The notes under the pieces were generated by a model that did not search any database, was not told the origin of the DNA, and worked only from the letters and a program-made list of their open reading frames with translations. From positions 1-54,222 of the forward strand of contig CAJJNQ010000014.1 of the NCBI GenBank assembly GCA_905193155.1: 54,222 nt of DNA. The letters are read 5' to 3'. This document shows, piece by piece, positions 15,876-24,224 of this stretch. The stretch is from an uncultured Christensenella sp. (GTDB lineage: Bacteria; Bacillota; Clostridia; Christensenellales; UBA1750). The position numbers and the translations under genes are program-made. Numbering within the stretch: the first letter of the stretch is position 1; every line of letters starts with the position of its first letter.

Positions 15876-17579
15876 TTATTGATTCGACTGGCCGTTTTCC
15901 TCGTCCAATATCTTCTTTGCTTCGCGCAGCTTTTTTCTTCGTGCTTCCATTGTCCGCAGTGCAATGCCGCTCTCCTGCGCCAGCGCTTTCCAGTCCACTT
16001 CTTCTCCGCGGCTTTCACGGAAAGCGCCTTCCAGCGCGGCTGCCCAGCCGGCTTCCTTGGTGATGCGGGAGGGCTTTCCTTCCTCCACATGGAGCAGATA
16101 GCCCATCCACAATCCGATGACGAACTCTGCCGCCTCCTGCTCATGCCCGGTGCAGTTTTTCCCCACGCGCTCCACTGCCTGGCGCAGCACGCGCAGGTAG
16201 CTTTCGGGCATTGCGCCGGTAACGTCGATAGGCTTGGTGCGCAGCAGCACGAGCTTGCCGTCCCGCAGGGCGTAAAACGGCTCCGACGCCCGCATGGTGT
16301 GCAGGGCTTCCAGCGTCATCTGCTTGATGAGCATATTGTGCGTGGGCGAGAGCAGCACTTCACGCAGCAGACGCTCCGCGACGCTTCCGCCGCCGTAGCC
16401 CAGCAGCAACACCGCCTGGCTGACCTGCTGATCAGTTCCCATCAGCGCAGCGTGCAGCAGCAGGCGGACATGCTCGTCGTTCAGCGCCTCCCGCACCTGT
16501 TCGGGCGTCATCCGGGTCAGCTGCTCCATCTGTGCTTCGACCTCGCCGTTCATTTCATCTGTCAGGTCATAAGTATAAGGAATGCGATTCTGCGGCGGCG
16601 TTCCGTCGCGCACGGCCGCAGAGGCCAGCTTGAATCCCCACGCAGCCATCAGGCTGTCGGGGTCAATCAGCAACACCTTTTCAAACGCGCGCACGCTCTC
16701 GGGATAGCGCCCAAGGTTATACAAGCACGCGCCCCAAAGGAACAGCATGGAGATATCATACGGGCAGGAGAGGAACATCTTCTTCAGCGCCTGCGCAAGC
16801 TCCTCATCCAGATCCACATCCGCCAGCGCCAGGCAGTATTTGAACAGCTCGTCGATCTCTTCAATCTGCTCCAGCCGCAGCTTGCGCACAGCCTGCGCGG
16901 CTTCCTCCTTTTGGCCGTCCGCCAGCAGGAACATGGACTCATTGCACCGCCCGTGAACGTCCATCGGATCGGTATCCAGCACCTGATCCAATTGTTCCCA
17001 CGCCTTGTCCATGTCGCCCAGGCAATAATAGGCCACCGCCAGATTGTTGCGGACATAGAGCATGGTGGGATCTTTCTCCAGCGCCTTTTGCAGACAGTCG
17101 ATCGCATGGCCGATGTCGCCCGCATCCAGCGCTGCCTTGCCGTCCATCGAAAGCTCGTCCAGCTCCCGATCCAGCGGCGTATCGTAATCGCACTGGGCGA
17201 TATAAGTCAGCGCATCGTCCGCCTGCGGGACGAATTCGCCGTCCGGCTCCACCTTTTCATAGGTACGATAGAGGTTTTCGGCCTGATCGTAATCCCCCAG
17301 CGCCATATAGTTGCTCGCCATGCCAAACAGCGCCTCGCTGGGCATCTCTTTGCGATGAAGCATCAGCTGCAATTCCAGATTACTGCGCTCATAAAGTCCC
17401 ATGCGGGCATAGGTATCGGCTAAATCCATTTTATAGGTAAGATTATCGGGCTCCATCTCCACGGCTTTACGCAGATTTTTCAGCGCGGCGGTGAAATCCG
17501 CCTTGTCGATGGATTTGATGGCGCGTTTATGGTAAAAGCCGGATTCCGGCTGGAAAGAGAGCACTCTCTTTTCCGTCAT
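15876..17579 (-). CDS. TPR-repeat protein with HTH-like C-terminus
   Basis: The 567-residue product has TPR pairs across residues 1-300 (KNLRKAVEMEPDNLTYKMDL, CLQKALEKDPTMLYVRNNLA, FEKVLLIDPDSLMAAWGFKL) with the usual A/G/Y/P positions. After a helical middle, the last 30 residues (WKALAQESGIALRTMEARRK) look like the recognition helix pair of a sigma-region-4-like HTH. GGGAGGAG eight bases upstream places the start at 17579, although the frame stays open for another 20 codons. It heads the operon with the HEAT-like protein and the rRNA methyltransferase. A TPR scaffold that also binds nucleic acid is the best guess. Confidence 0.8.
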   Translation of the reverse strand: MTEKRVLSFQPESGFYHKRAIKSIDKADFTAALKNLRKAVEMEPDNLTYKMDLADTYARMGLYERSNLELQLMLHRKEMPSEALFGMASNYMALGDYDQAENLYRTYEKVEPDGEFVPQADDALTYIAQCDYDTPLDRELDELSMDGKAALDAGDIGHAIDCLQKALEKDPTMLYVRNNLAVAYYCLGDMDKAWEQLDQVLDTDPMDVHGRCNESMFLLADGQKEEAAQAVRKLRLEQIEEIDELFKYCLALADVDLDEELAQALKKMFLSCPYDISMLFLWGACLYNLGRYPESVRAFEKVLLIDPDSLMAAWGFKLASAAVRDGTPPQNRIPYTYDLTDEMNGEVEAQMEQLTRMTPEQVREALNDEHVRLLLHAALMGTDQQVSQAVLLLGYGGGSVAERLLREVLLSPTHNMLIKQMTLEALHTMRASEPFYALRDGKLVLLRTKPIDVTGAMPESYLRVLRQAVERVGKNCTGHEQEAAEFVIGLWMGYLLHVEEGKPSRITKEAGWAAALEGAFRESRGEEVDWKALAQESGIALRTMEARRKKLREAKKILDEENGQSNQ

Positions 17580-17710
17580 CTGCCGCACTCCTCCCTTGAC
17601 TCGCGAAGTTTTCCTGCCCGAATGACATACCACGGGCATTATAGTTTAGTATATCACAAACCCGCCGCATGTGCCACTGTGCCATGTATTTTTCTATTTC
17701 CGTGCCGCAG

Positions 17711-17873
17711 CGCCCTCCGGTAGGCGGGGGCCTTGAGCGGCCCTCCTTGCTTCGCGCCGTCACGCCATTCGGCGTGCCGGTGTTTCGCCCGGCTTATTGG
17801 CTCTGCCAAACGCTCGGGCTCCAGGCTCGCTTTGCTCGCCCTCCGATGGGCGGGGGGCCTTAAGCGGCCCCCC
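17711..17873. repeat. GC-rich imperfect repeat pair in a non-coding spacer
   Basis: A block of about 36 bases beginning CGCCCTCCGG at 17711 recurs with few changes from 17837 (CGCCCTCCGATGGGCGGGGG). Both contain the GGGCC-TTAAG/TTGAG-CGGCCC palindromic core. Open frames across it are compositional and have no ribosome binding site. The stretch 17644-17940 otherwise shows no gene. Confidence 0.55.
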
Positions 17874-17940
17874 TGCACCCCCTGCTCCCACCTCCGCACG
17901 GGGAGCGGACAGACAGCTCTTTTCTGCCGCACGGGAAATA

Positions 17941-17968
17941 CAAAAAGAGACGGTGAAAACACCGTCTC
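17941..17968 (-). terminator. Terminator of the dipeptidase/GNAT/DtxR operon
   Basis: Perfect nine-base stem GAGACGGTG / CACCGTCTC with an AAAA loop, followed on the minus strand by TTTTTG. It lies about 100 bases past the regulator stop at 18067, with a dispersed repeat in between. Confidence 0.75.
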
Positions 17969-17986
17969 CGAACTACGCAGATTCAA

Positions 17987-18045
17987 AGCCTCCCCTTGAG
18001 GGGAGGTGGCGGCTCGGCGCAGGCGAGCCGACGGAAGGGTGGGAA
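17987..18045. repeat. Dispersed palindromic element (CCTCCCCTTGAGGGGAGG type)
   Basis: Two adjacent hairpins are seen: CCTCCCCTTGAGGGGAGG, and GGCTCGGCGCAGGCGAGCC, followed by GACGGAAGGGTGG. Elements of this form are scattered between genes in many gut Clostridia. Only one copy lies in this window, so the repeat status is from general knowledge. Confidence 0.5.
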
Positions 18046-18066
18046 CACCACGCCCCAACGACTCAT

Positions 18067-18447
18067 TCACAACAGCCGCGCTTCACGCTTGACGTATTCG
18101 CGGATGCGCTCAAAGGTTTCCTCGCTGACGACATGCTCAATGCGGCAGGCGTCCGCGTCCGCCGCATCCATATCCAGCTGCAAGGTCTGCATCAGGAATT
18201 GCGTAATGACACAGTGGCGCTCGTAAATATCGCAGGCCTTGTCCATGCCTGCTTCTGTCAATGTAATCTGTCCGGAATGCGCGATGAGGATATACCCATT
18301 TTCACGCAGGATGCGCATGGCGCGGCTGATGGACGCCTTGGTATACCCCAATTCGTTGGCGACGTCCACCGCGCGCACAAAGCCGTTCCGTCTTTGCAGC
18401 AACAGAATCGTTTCGAGGTAGTTCTCTCCGGATTCATGTAAGCTCAT
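18067..18447 (-). CDS. DtxR/MntR-family metal-dependent repressor
   Basis: The 126-residue product has an N-terminal winged helix (VRAVDVANELGYTKASISRA, then a LRENGYI wing) and a short dimerisation/metal domain. The metal site reads C101-R-I-E104-H105, the Cys-x-x-Glu-His spacing of the iron-sensing DtxR primary site; MntR has Glu instead of this Cys. H78 is also conserved. It has no SH3-like third domain, so the size is MntR-like with DtxR-like ligands. Inference: an iron- or manganese-responsive repressor. GGGGGG seven bases before the ATG at 18447 sets the start. Last gene of the dipeptidase/GNAT operon. No target operator was identified in the window. Confidence 0.88.
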   Translation of the reverse strand: MSLHESGENYLETILLLQRRNGFVRAVDVANELGYTKASISRAMRILRENGYILIAHSGQITLTEAGMDKACDIYERHCVITQFLMQTLQLDMDAADADACRIEHVVSEETFERIREYVKREARLL

Positions 18448-18472
18448 GCGCACCCCCCCTTTCTTCATTTGC

Positions 18473-18955
18473 TCACAGTCTCTTTTCGTAGCACAGCCAG
18501 TGCTGGCCGAAAGCATCCGCTTCGCCGGAAAAATCAAACGCCAGTGCACGATAGACGCGCATCGCTGCTTCATTTCCCAGACCGACCGGATAGCGCGCTG
18601 TCTTTATGCCCTGTGCTTTCCTCTCTGCCATCGCACATTGCATCAGTTTTTTGGCAAGGCCCTTTCCCTGAGCTGACCGGCTCACCGCCACACGGGAAAG
18701 ATAGGCTGCCGGTTCGTTTTCCTTTGACCAGCAGTCGAAGCGCTCCACCTCCTCGTCCCGCCACTCAATGGATACCGCACCGACAATGCTTCCGTTTTCC
18801 CTTGCGCAATACAAGCCGCCGCTATGCAGATCCTCCGCCACAATCTCCTCATCCGGGTACTCCTCGCACCAGGTGCAGCCGGGCTGCCCGATCAGCGAAC
18901 GATAGAGTGCAAGGATTTCCGCCTGATCCGTCGCCGAGGCTTTTTCAATGGTCAT
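18473..18955 (-). CDS. GNAT-family N-acetyltransferase
   Basis: The 160-residue product has the GNAT fold: SIVGAVSIEW strand (about 55-65), AAYLSRVAVSRSAQGKGLAKKLM with the Q/RxxGxG/A acetyl-CoA loop (QGKGLA, about 95-100), and NEAAMRVYRALAF near 128-140. The family transfers an acetyl group from acetyl-CoA to an amine; the acceptor is not predictable. It lies 33 bases after the dipeptidase and 25 bases before the metal-dependent repressor, so the three are probably co-transcribed. Confidence 0.88.
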   Translation of the reverse strand: MTIEKASATDQAEILALYRSLIGQPGCTWCEEYPDEEIVAEDLHSGGLYCARENGSIVGAVSIEWRDEEVERFDCWSKENEPAAYLSRVAVSRSAQGKGLAKKLMQCAMAERKAQGIKTARYPVGLGNEAAMRVYRALAFDFSGEADAFGQHWLCYEKRL

Positions 18956-18988
18956 TGGTTTTCTCTTTTCCGATTTACTTTTTCCTGA

Positions 18989-20377
18989 TTAAGCTTTTTC
19001 GCCCGCCAGCGCAAGGATCGTGCGGGCATAGATGCGGCTGGCCGTAAACATCTCCTCGATGAACAGGCGCTCGTCCGGTCCGTGCGCACCGCAGCTCTTG
19101 CTGCCGGGCAGCGACGGGCCGAAGGCCACCGCGTTCTTCATCGTGCGGGCATAGGTACCGCCGCCCATCGAGAACGGCTGATCGTCCCTGCCGGTGATCT
19201 CCTTATAGACCCTCATCAAAGTCGTGACCAGCTCGGAATCCTTGGGTACATACAGCGGCTCGGAGATATGCGTGCTCTCCGCCTTCGCACCATACGCTTC
19301 TATTACGCCGCGCACGCGCGAGAGCACATCGTCAAACGTCGCAGTGACGGGCTGGCGAATGTCCAGATCAACACGCATTCCCTTATCGTCGGCACGCAGG
19401 ATGCCAAGGTTCACCGTGAGCGGGCCGGAGGGCTCGTCCTCCAGCGCAATATTGAGTTTTTTACCGTCCCAATCCTTTTCACCCAGCGTATCGCGCAGCA
19501 TCTGCACGGCTCTCTGCGCGCCGCCCAGATCGAGCACGGAGAGCGCTTCCATCATCAGGCTGACCGCGTTGCGCCCGCCTGCGGGGAATGCGCCGTGCGC
19601 CGCTTTGCCTTCGATTTCAAATTCAATCTTTCCGTCCTTCACATCCGTCTTACAGGATGCTCCCAGCTTTTCGGCCGCCGCGCGCAGCTTCTGCGCATCC
19701 TCTTCCGTCCCGCGTAGCACGGCGTGGCAGCGATTGGGCACGATGTTGACGGCGTTGCCCGCTTCGATCGACACAATCGGGCTTTCCCCCTCATAGGCCG
19801 CGGTCATCGCGATGCGGTGAATGCCCTTTTCCGCATAGCAGACCGGGAACCCGGAATCGGGCGAGAAGCCGTAATCGGGCATCCCGATATGCGACATATA
19901 ATGCTCCATATCCTTACTGCCGCTCTCCTCATTGCAGCCCATAATGAGCAGCACGCGGTCGTTGAGCTTCAGACCGGCCTCCTTGATGGCGCGCAGCGCG
20001 TACAGGCAGGAGACGCAGGAACACTTATTGTCGGTCGAGCCGCGGCCGTAGACATAGCCGTCCTTGACGATCGCCTCATAGGGAGGTACCGCCCAATCTT
20101 CACCCTCCGGCACCACGTCCAGGTGCGCCAGGATGCCCAGCGTTCTGCCCGATCCGCCGCCAAAGGCGACATGGCCGGCATAGTTTTCATCATTCAAGGT
20201 TTCAAAGCCGAAGCTTTCGGCCTTTTTCAGCGCATAATCCAGCACCTTGGCGCAGTTTTCGCCAAAGGGCATTCCCTCTTTGGGCTCTCCGTCCACGCTG
20301 GGGATGCGCACCAATTCGCGCAGGGTCTGCACCATTTCGTCCTGATAGCTTTCCAGCAGCTGATCGATTCTGTCCAT
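18989..20377 (-). CDS. pepV: M20-family dipeptidase (PepV/Sapep type)
   Basis: The 462-residue product fits the PepV length. Metal ligands and catalytic residues are in place: HLDVVPEGEDW (H and D about 86-88), GRGSTDNKCS with the bridging Asp, GCNEESGSKD with the catalytic Glu and following ligand, FSPDSGFPV, and a C-terminal GAHGPDERLFIEEM carrying the last His. PepV hydrolyses dipeptides with broad range and uses two Zn or Mn ions. It has a lid domain of about 200 residues (180-390). GGAGG at a good distance supports the ATG at 20377. First gene of the operon with the GNAT and the metal-dependent repressor. Confidence 0.9.
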   Translation of the reverse strand: MDRIDQLLESYQDEMVQTLRELVRIPSVDGEPKEGMPFGENCAKVLDYALKKAESFGFETLNDENYAGHVAFGGGSGRTLGILAHLDVVPEGEDWAVPPYEAIVKDGYVYGRGSTDNKCSCVSCLYALRAIKEAGLKLNDRVLLIMGCNEESGSKDMEHYMSHIGMPDYGFSPDSGFPVCYAEKGIHRIAMTAAYEGESPIVSIEAGNAVNIVPNRCHAVLRGTEEDAQKLRAAAEKLGASCKTDVKDGKIEFEIEGKAAHGAFPAGGRNAVSLMMEALSVLDLGGAQRAVQMLRDTLGEKDWDGKKLNIALEDEPSGPLTVNLGILRADDKGMRVDLDIRQPVTATFDDVLSRVRGVIEAYGAKAESTHISEPLYVPKDSELVTTLMRVYKEITGRDDQPFSMGGGTYARTMKNAVAFGPSLPGSKSCGAHGPDERLFIEEMFTASRIYARTILALAGEKA

Positions 20378-20424
20378 CTTTATCCGCCTCCACCCATTTT
20401 TCTTTCCGAGGTGATTCCGTTCTT

Positions 20425-20454
20425 ATTATACTGATTTTGTTGTCGTTCTGTAAA
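20425..20454 (-). promoter_or_regulatory. Promoter of the dipeptidase operon
   Basis: On the minus strand TTTACA (20449-20454), an 18-base spacer and TATAAT (20425-20430). The start codon lies 48 bases downstream. Confidence 0.6.
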
Positions 20455-20580
20455 TGGGGGACGAAGAATTTTTCCCCCGGCAGGATTCACAGAGGCAAAT
20501 GTCGAAATAGAACTGGCTGGACATTGGACGCAAGTCTATCCGCGCCGGGTCCGCAAGACATCGACCTTGGGGGTTGTATC

Positions 20581-23500
20581 ATGACGCCAGAGGAGCTCAA
20601 AAAAATTGCGCGCGACGAACGCGCCTATCGATATGCCTGTCAGCTGCTGGGCGACGGCAAAGTCAAAAACCTGAAGGTGGAGGGTGAGCACAGCTTTTCC
20701 GCACAGGTGGAGGACGCGCCCTACACCTATGCGGTGACGGCGACCTTTACCGGCGGGGAGCTTTCCGCCTGCACCTGCACCTGCAAAACGCCCGTGGCGC
20801 ACCGCCGCGTCTGCGCGCACGTCGGCGCGCTTTGTTTGGAGCTCTCGCGCGAAGGCCGCACGCAGGTGTTGCTGAGCAAGGCTCGCCGCGAAAACGCCGT
20901 GCAGGTTCTTTCCTGGTTTGAAACGCCTGCCGCGCGGGAGCCTTCGCTCAAGCTTCTGTGCACGGTGGAAATTCCGGAGGAAAAGAGCGCCGCGGCAGGA
21001 CTCCTTTCCCTGCGCGTGGGACAAAAGAGAATGTATGTCGTGCAGGATCTGTCGACCTTCGTCAAATCCTATGCCGCCGGAGAAGAAATTCCCTTCGGCA
21101 AGGGACTTTCGGTCGAGCCGCAGTGGCAGTGCTTCAATCCTGCACAGGAGCGGCTTCTGCGGTATCTACTGGAATTGATCACCTCCCGCGAGATGGCGCT
21201 GGGCAAGCCCGTGCTGCGGGAGCGGCAGTTCCCGCTGACCAACGAGCAGCTGCGCCGCGTGTTCCAAATGCTGGCGCAGAGCATTTTCCAGCTCACCGTG
21301 GAGGGCGAAACGTCAACCGTGCGCGGCATTCAGTCGGTCAGCGTCCCGGCGATGTTCTCGCTGCGTTCGGCGGGCAAGGAGCTGGAATTGGAAGCGCGTC
21401 TGCCCCCCGACTGCGTCAAGCTCACGCGCGAGGGACAATTTGTCTGGATGAACGGTCATGTGGTCGGACTTTCTGCAGCGCAGCAGCACGCGCTGATCCC
21501 GTTCTTCAGCCGCGACGGCGTCAAGCGCTGCCGCTTCACGCTTTCCGAGGGAGAACAGCTCGTCTCCGAGGTTCTTCCGCTGCTGCGGGAGGTCGCACAG
21601 GTGAATCTGGACGATTCCGTCTCCTCGCGCATCGTCACCGAGCAGTTGACCACCACCGTCACCCTCGACACCGTAAGCGGCGATATTGTGGCGCGCATCT
21701 GCTTTGTCTATGGGCAGACGCGCATCGATCCCTTTTCGCCGCCCGCAGACCGCCAGGAAAACGTGCTGCTGCTGCGCGATACGCAGGCAGAGCGCGCGGT
21801 GCTCGACCTGCTTGGCCGTCACGGCTTCAAAGTACGCCTATCCGAAGCCTATCTGACAGGCAGCGACGCCATCTATAATTTTCTTCAGGAAGGCGTGCCG
21901 CTGCTGCAATCGACAGCGGAGGTCTATTGTTCCGAAAGTCTGCTGCGGATGCGCCCGCGGCGCTCGCGTCCCCGCGGCAAGCTGCGGATGTCGCCGGGCG
22001 GAAATCTTTTGCAGTTCGAGCTCATGCTCGACGGTGTGGACCCGCAGGAATACGACGGCGTATTGCAGGCGCTGCGCGAAAAGAAGAAGTTCGTGCGCCT
22101 GACGGACGGCTCTTTCCTGTCGCTGCTGCCGGACGACGGCTGGTCGGAGCTGGCGGGCTATCTGGACGAGGTAGGCGAGATCAAGGGCGGCGTGGTAGAC
22201 ATGATGCGCTGCCGCGCGGTCTACCTCTCCCAGCTGATGGCAGCCTCCAAGCTGGACATCGAGCAGGACGCCTCCGTCACGGCGCTGGCCGAAGCGATCC
22301 GTCATCCGGACGAGGGCGAAGCGCCCATCAAGGGTCTGCGCCCCTATCAGCAGCGCGGCTTTGCCTGGCTCAAGACGCTGGCTCGGCTGGGCATGGGCGG
22401 CGTTCTGGCGGACGACATGGGTCTGGGTAAGACCATCCAGGTGCTGGCGCTGATTCAATGGGGATATGAGACGCAGGGCTGCATGCCGAGCCTTGTGGTC
22501 GCGCCGACCTCGCTGGTCTACAACTGGCAGGCGGAAATTCAGAAGTTCACGCCGCACATGCGCACCGTGGTGCTTTCCGGCGGCAAGGACGATCGACGCA
22601 AGCAGGCAGAAGATATTGAAAAGGTGGACGTGCTCATCGCCTCTTATGCGCAGATTCGCCGCGACATCGAATGGCTGGAGCAGATCAGCTTCCGCTTCTG
22701 CATACTGGACGAGGCGCAGCAGATCAAAAATGCCGCGTCGGTGGGCGCGGGCGCGGTCAAGCGCATTCAGGCCCAGTCCCGCTTCGCGCTGACCGGCACG
22801 CCGATGGAAAATCACCCCGGCGAACTCTGGTCGATCTTCGACTTTGTGCTGCCGGGATACCTGATGGATCAGGCGGACTTCATGCAGCGCTACGGCGACG
22901 GCGCGGACAGCGACCTGCTGGCGCGCAAGATCCGTCCCTTCCTGATGCGCCGACTCAAGCGCGAAGTGCTCTCCGAACTGCCGGAAAAAATCGAGCACCG
23001 CATCGTGGCGGAACTCACGCCCGAGCAGAAAACCGTCTATCTGGCGACGCTGGCGCAGGTCAAAAAGGAACTGGACGATACCGTGCGCAACGAAGGCTGG
23101 GACAAAGCGCATTTCCGGATGCTGGCGGCCATCACCCGTCTGCGCCAGATCTGCTGCCATCCGGCGTTGTTTCTGGAGGGTTACGAGGGCGGCAGCGGCA
23201 AGTTGGAGCTACTGATGGAACTGGTGGGCGAACAGGTGGAAAGCGGGCATCGCATCCTGATTTTCTCACAATTCACTTCGATGCTGGGCATTATCCGCGA
23301 CCACCTGAGCGAAAGCGGCATCGAATCGCTCTATCTGGACGGCAGCACGCCGCCGCAGGAGCGCATGGCGCTGACCGAAACCTTCAATAAAGGCAACATC
23401 CCGGTGTTCCTGATCTCGCTGCGTGCAGGCGGTTACGGTCTGAACCTGACCGCTGCGGATACCGTCATTCATTATGACCCCTGGTGGAACCCTGCGGTAG

Positions 23501-23703
23501 AGGATCAGGCAACCGACCGCGCGCACCGCATCGGCCAGACCCGCGCCGTGCACGTCATCAAGCTCATCGCGCACGACACCATTGAGGAAAAGGTCTCTGA
23601 GCTGCAAACCCGCAAAAAAGAGCTGATCGATCTGGTCGTCACGCCCGGCGAGGTGCTGCCCAGCGCCCTTTCCGCCAAGGATATCCGCGCGCTGTTCGAT
23701 TAA
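20581..23703 (+). CDS. SWIM-zinc-finger SNF2-family helicase
   Basis: The 1,040-residue product has an N-terminal SWIM zinc finger (CTCK...VCAHVGALC, about residues 62-83, CxC...CxH), a long middle region of bacterial SNF2-associated type, then the SNF2 ATPase: LADDMGLGKTIQ Walker A near 609-620, LDEAQQIKN Walker B near 708, LTGTPMENHPGELWS, and the helicase C lobe with YGLNLTAADTVIHYDPWWNP and ATDRAHRIGQT near 978. Such bacterial proteins translocate on DNA and displace bound proteins; a precise role is not known. GGGGG upstream and the start of the conserved region favour the ATG at 20581 over the longer open frame. No defence genes adjoin it. Confidence 0.92.
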   Translation: MTPEELKKIARDERAYRYACQLLGDGKVKNLKVEGEHSFSAQVEDAPYTYAVTATFTGGELSACTCTCKTPVAHRRVCAHVGALCLELSREGRTQVLLSKARRENAVQVLSWFETPAAREPSLKLLCTVEIPEEKSAAAGLLSLRVGQKRMYVVQDLSTFVKSYAAGEEIPFGKGLSVEPQWQCFNPAQERLLRYLLELITSREMALGKPVLRERQFPLTNEQLRRVFQMLAQSIFQLTVEGETSTVRGIQSVSVPAMFSLRSAGKELELEARLPPDCVKLTREGQFVWMNGHVVGLSAAQQHALIPFFSRDGVKRCRFTLSEGEQLVSEVLPLLREVAQVNLDDSVSSRIVTEQLTTTVTLDTVSGDIVARICFVYGQTRIDPFSPPADRQENVLLLRDTQAERAVLDLLGRHGFKVRLSEAYLTGSDAIYNFLQEGVPLLQSTAEVYCSESLLRMRPRRSRPRGKLRMSPGGNLLQFELMLDGVDPQEYDGVLQALREKKKFVRLTDGSFLSLLPDDGWSELAGYLDEVGEIKGGVVDMMRCRAVYLSQLMAASKLDIEQDASVTALAEAIRHPDEGEAPIKGLRPYQQRGFAWLKTLARLGMGGVLADDMGLGKTIQVLALIQWGYETQGCMPSLVVAPTSLVYNWQAEIQKFTPHMRTVVLSGGKDDRRKQAEDIEKVDVLIASYAQIRRDIEWLEQISFRFCILDEAQQIKNAASVGAGAVKRIQAQSRFALTGTPMENHPGELWSIFDFVLPGYLMDQADFMQRYGDGADSDLLARKIRPFLMRRLKREVLSELPEKIEHRIVAELTPEQKTVYLATLAQVKKELDDTVRNEGWDKAHFRMLAAITRLRQICCHPALFLEGYEGGSGKLELLMELVGEQVESGHRILIFSQFTSMLGIIRDHLSESGIESLYLDGSTPPQERMALTETFNKGNIPVFLISLRAGGYGLNLTAADTVIHYDPWWNPAVEDQATDRAHRIGQTRAVHVIKLIAHDTIEEKVSELQTRKKELIDLVVTPGEVLPSALSAKDIRALFD

Positions 23704-23738
23704 TCCCCCATTTCTCTTCAAAGGAAGGAGCTTTTACC

Positions 23739-24221
23739 ATGGATATTTTGTTCAAGCAGGATGACTTCGTGTTCTCCTACCGTGTGGGCGGCGTTCTGAT
23801 CCGCGATAGAAAAATCCTTCTCCAAAGGCCAAAGGGTGACGATTACTCCATCATCGGCGGTCATGTTGCCGCGATGGAAACCACCGAAGAGACGCTGAAG
23901 CGGGAATACATGGAAGAACTGCACGCTTCCATCGAAGTCGGCCGCCTTCTGGCAATCGGTGAAATCTTCTTCCCGTGGGGCAATAAGCCGTGCCACCAAC
24001 TCTGCCTGTATTATCAGGTAGCGCTGACGGATGACAGCATCCCGCTGGACGGCGTATTCCATGGCTGGGATGATCTGGGCGGGGAACGAATCGATCTGGA
24101 CTTTTGCTGGGTTCCGCTGGATGAGCTTGCGCAGGGCGCAGCGGTCTATCCGCAGGAGCTGATTCCGCATCTGCTGCACGACGACGGATCCGTATTTCAT
24201 TTTGTTTCAAAGCAGGTTTGA
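23739..24221 (+). CDS. Nudix hydrolase with altered Nudix box
   Basis: The 160-residue product has the Nudix box GHVAAMETTEETLKREYMEE (41-60) with the metal-binding REYMEE core intact. The glycine that normally ends the box is His62. The FSYRVGGVLIRDRKILLQRP strand before it is typical of the family, which hydrolyses nucleoside diphosphates linked to another group. AAGGAAGGAG precedes the ATG. It lies 35 bases after the helicase and three bases before the HAD phosphatase. The substrate is not predictable. Confidence 0.9.
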   Translation: MDILFKQDDFVFSYRVGGVLIRDRKILLQRPKGDDYSIIGGHVAAMETTEETLKREYMEELHASIEVGRLLAIGEIFFPWGNKPCHQLCLYYQVALTDDSIPLDGVFHGWDDLGGERIDLDFCWVPLDELAQGAAVYPQELIPHLLHDDGSVFHFVSKQV

Positions 24222-24224
24222 ACC

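Noticed and set aside
17654..18070. 138-codon minus-strand frame rich in Arg, Pro and Ala
   Set aside because: It covers terminators and palindromic repeats; the peptide is compositional noise of the repeats.
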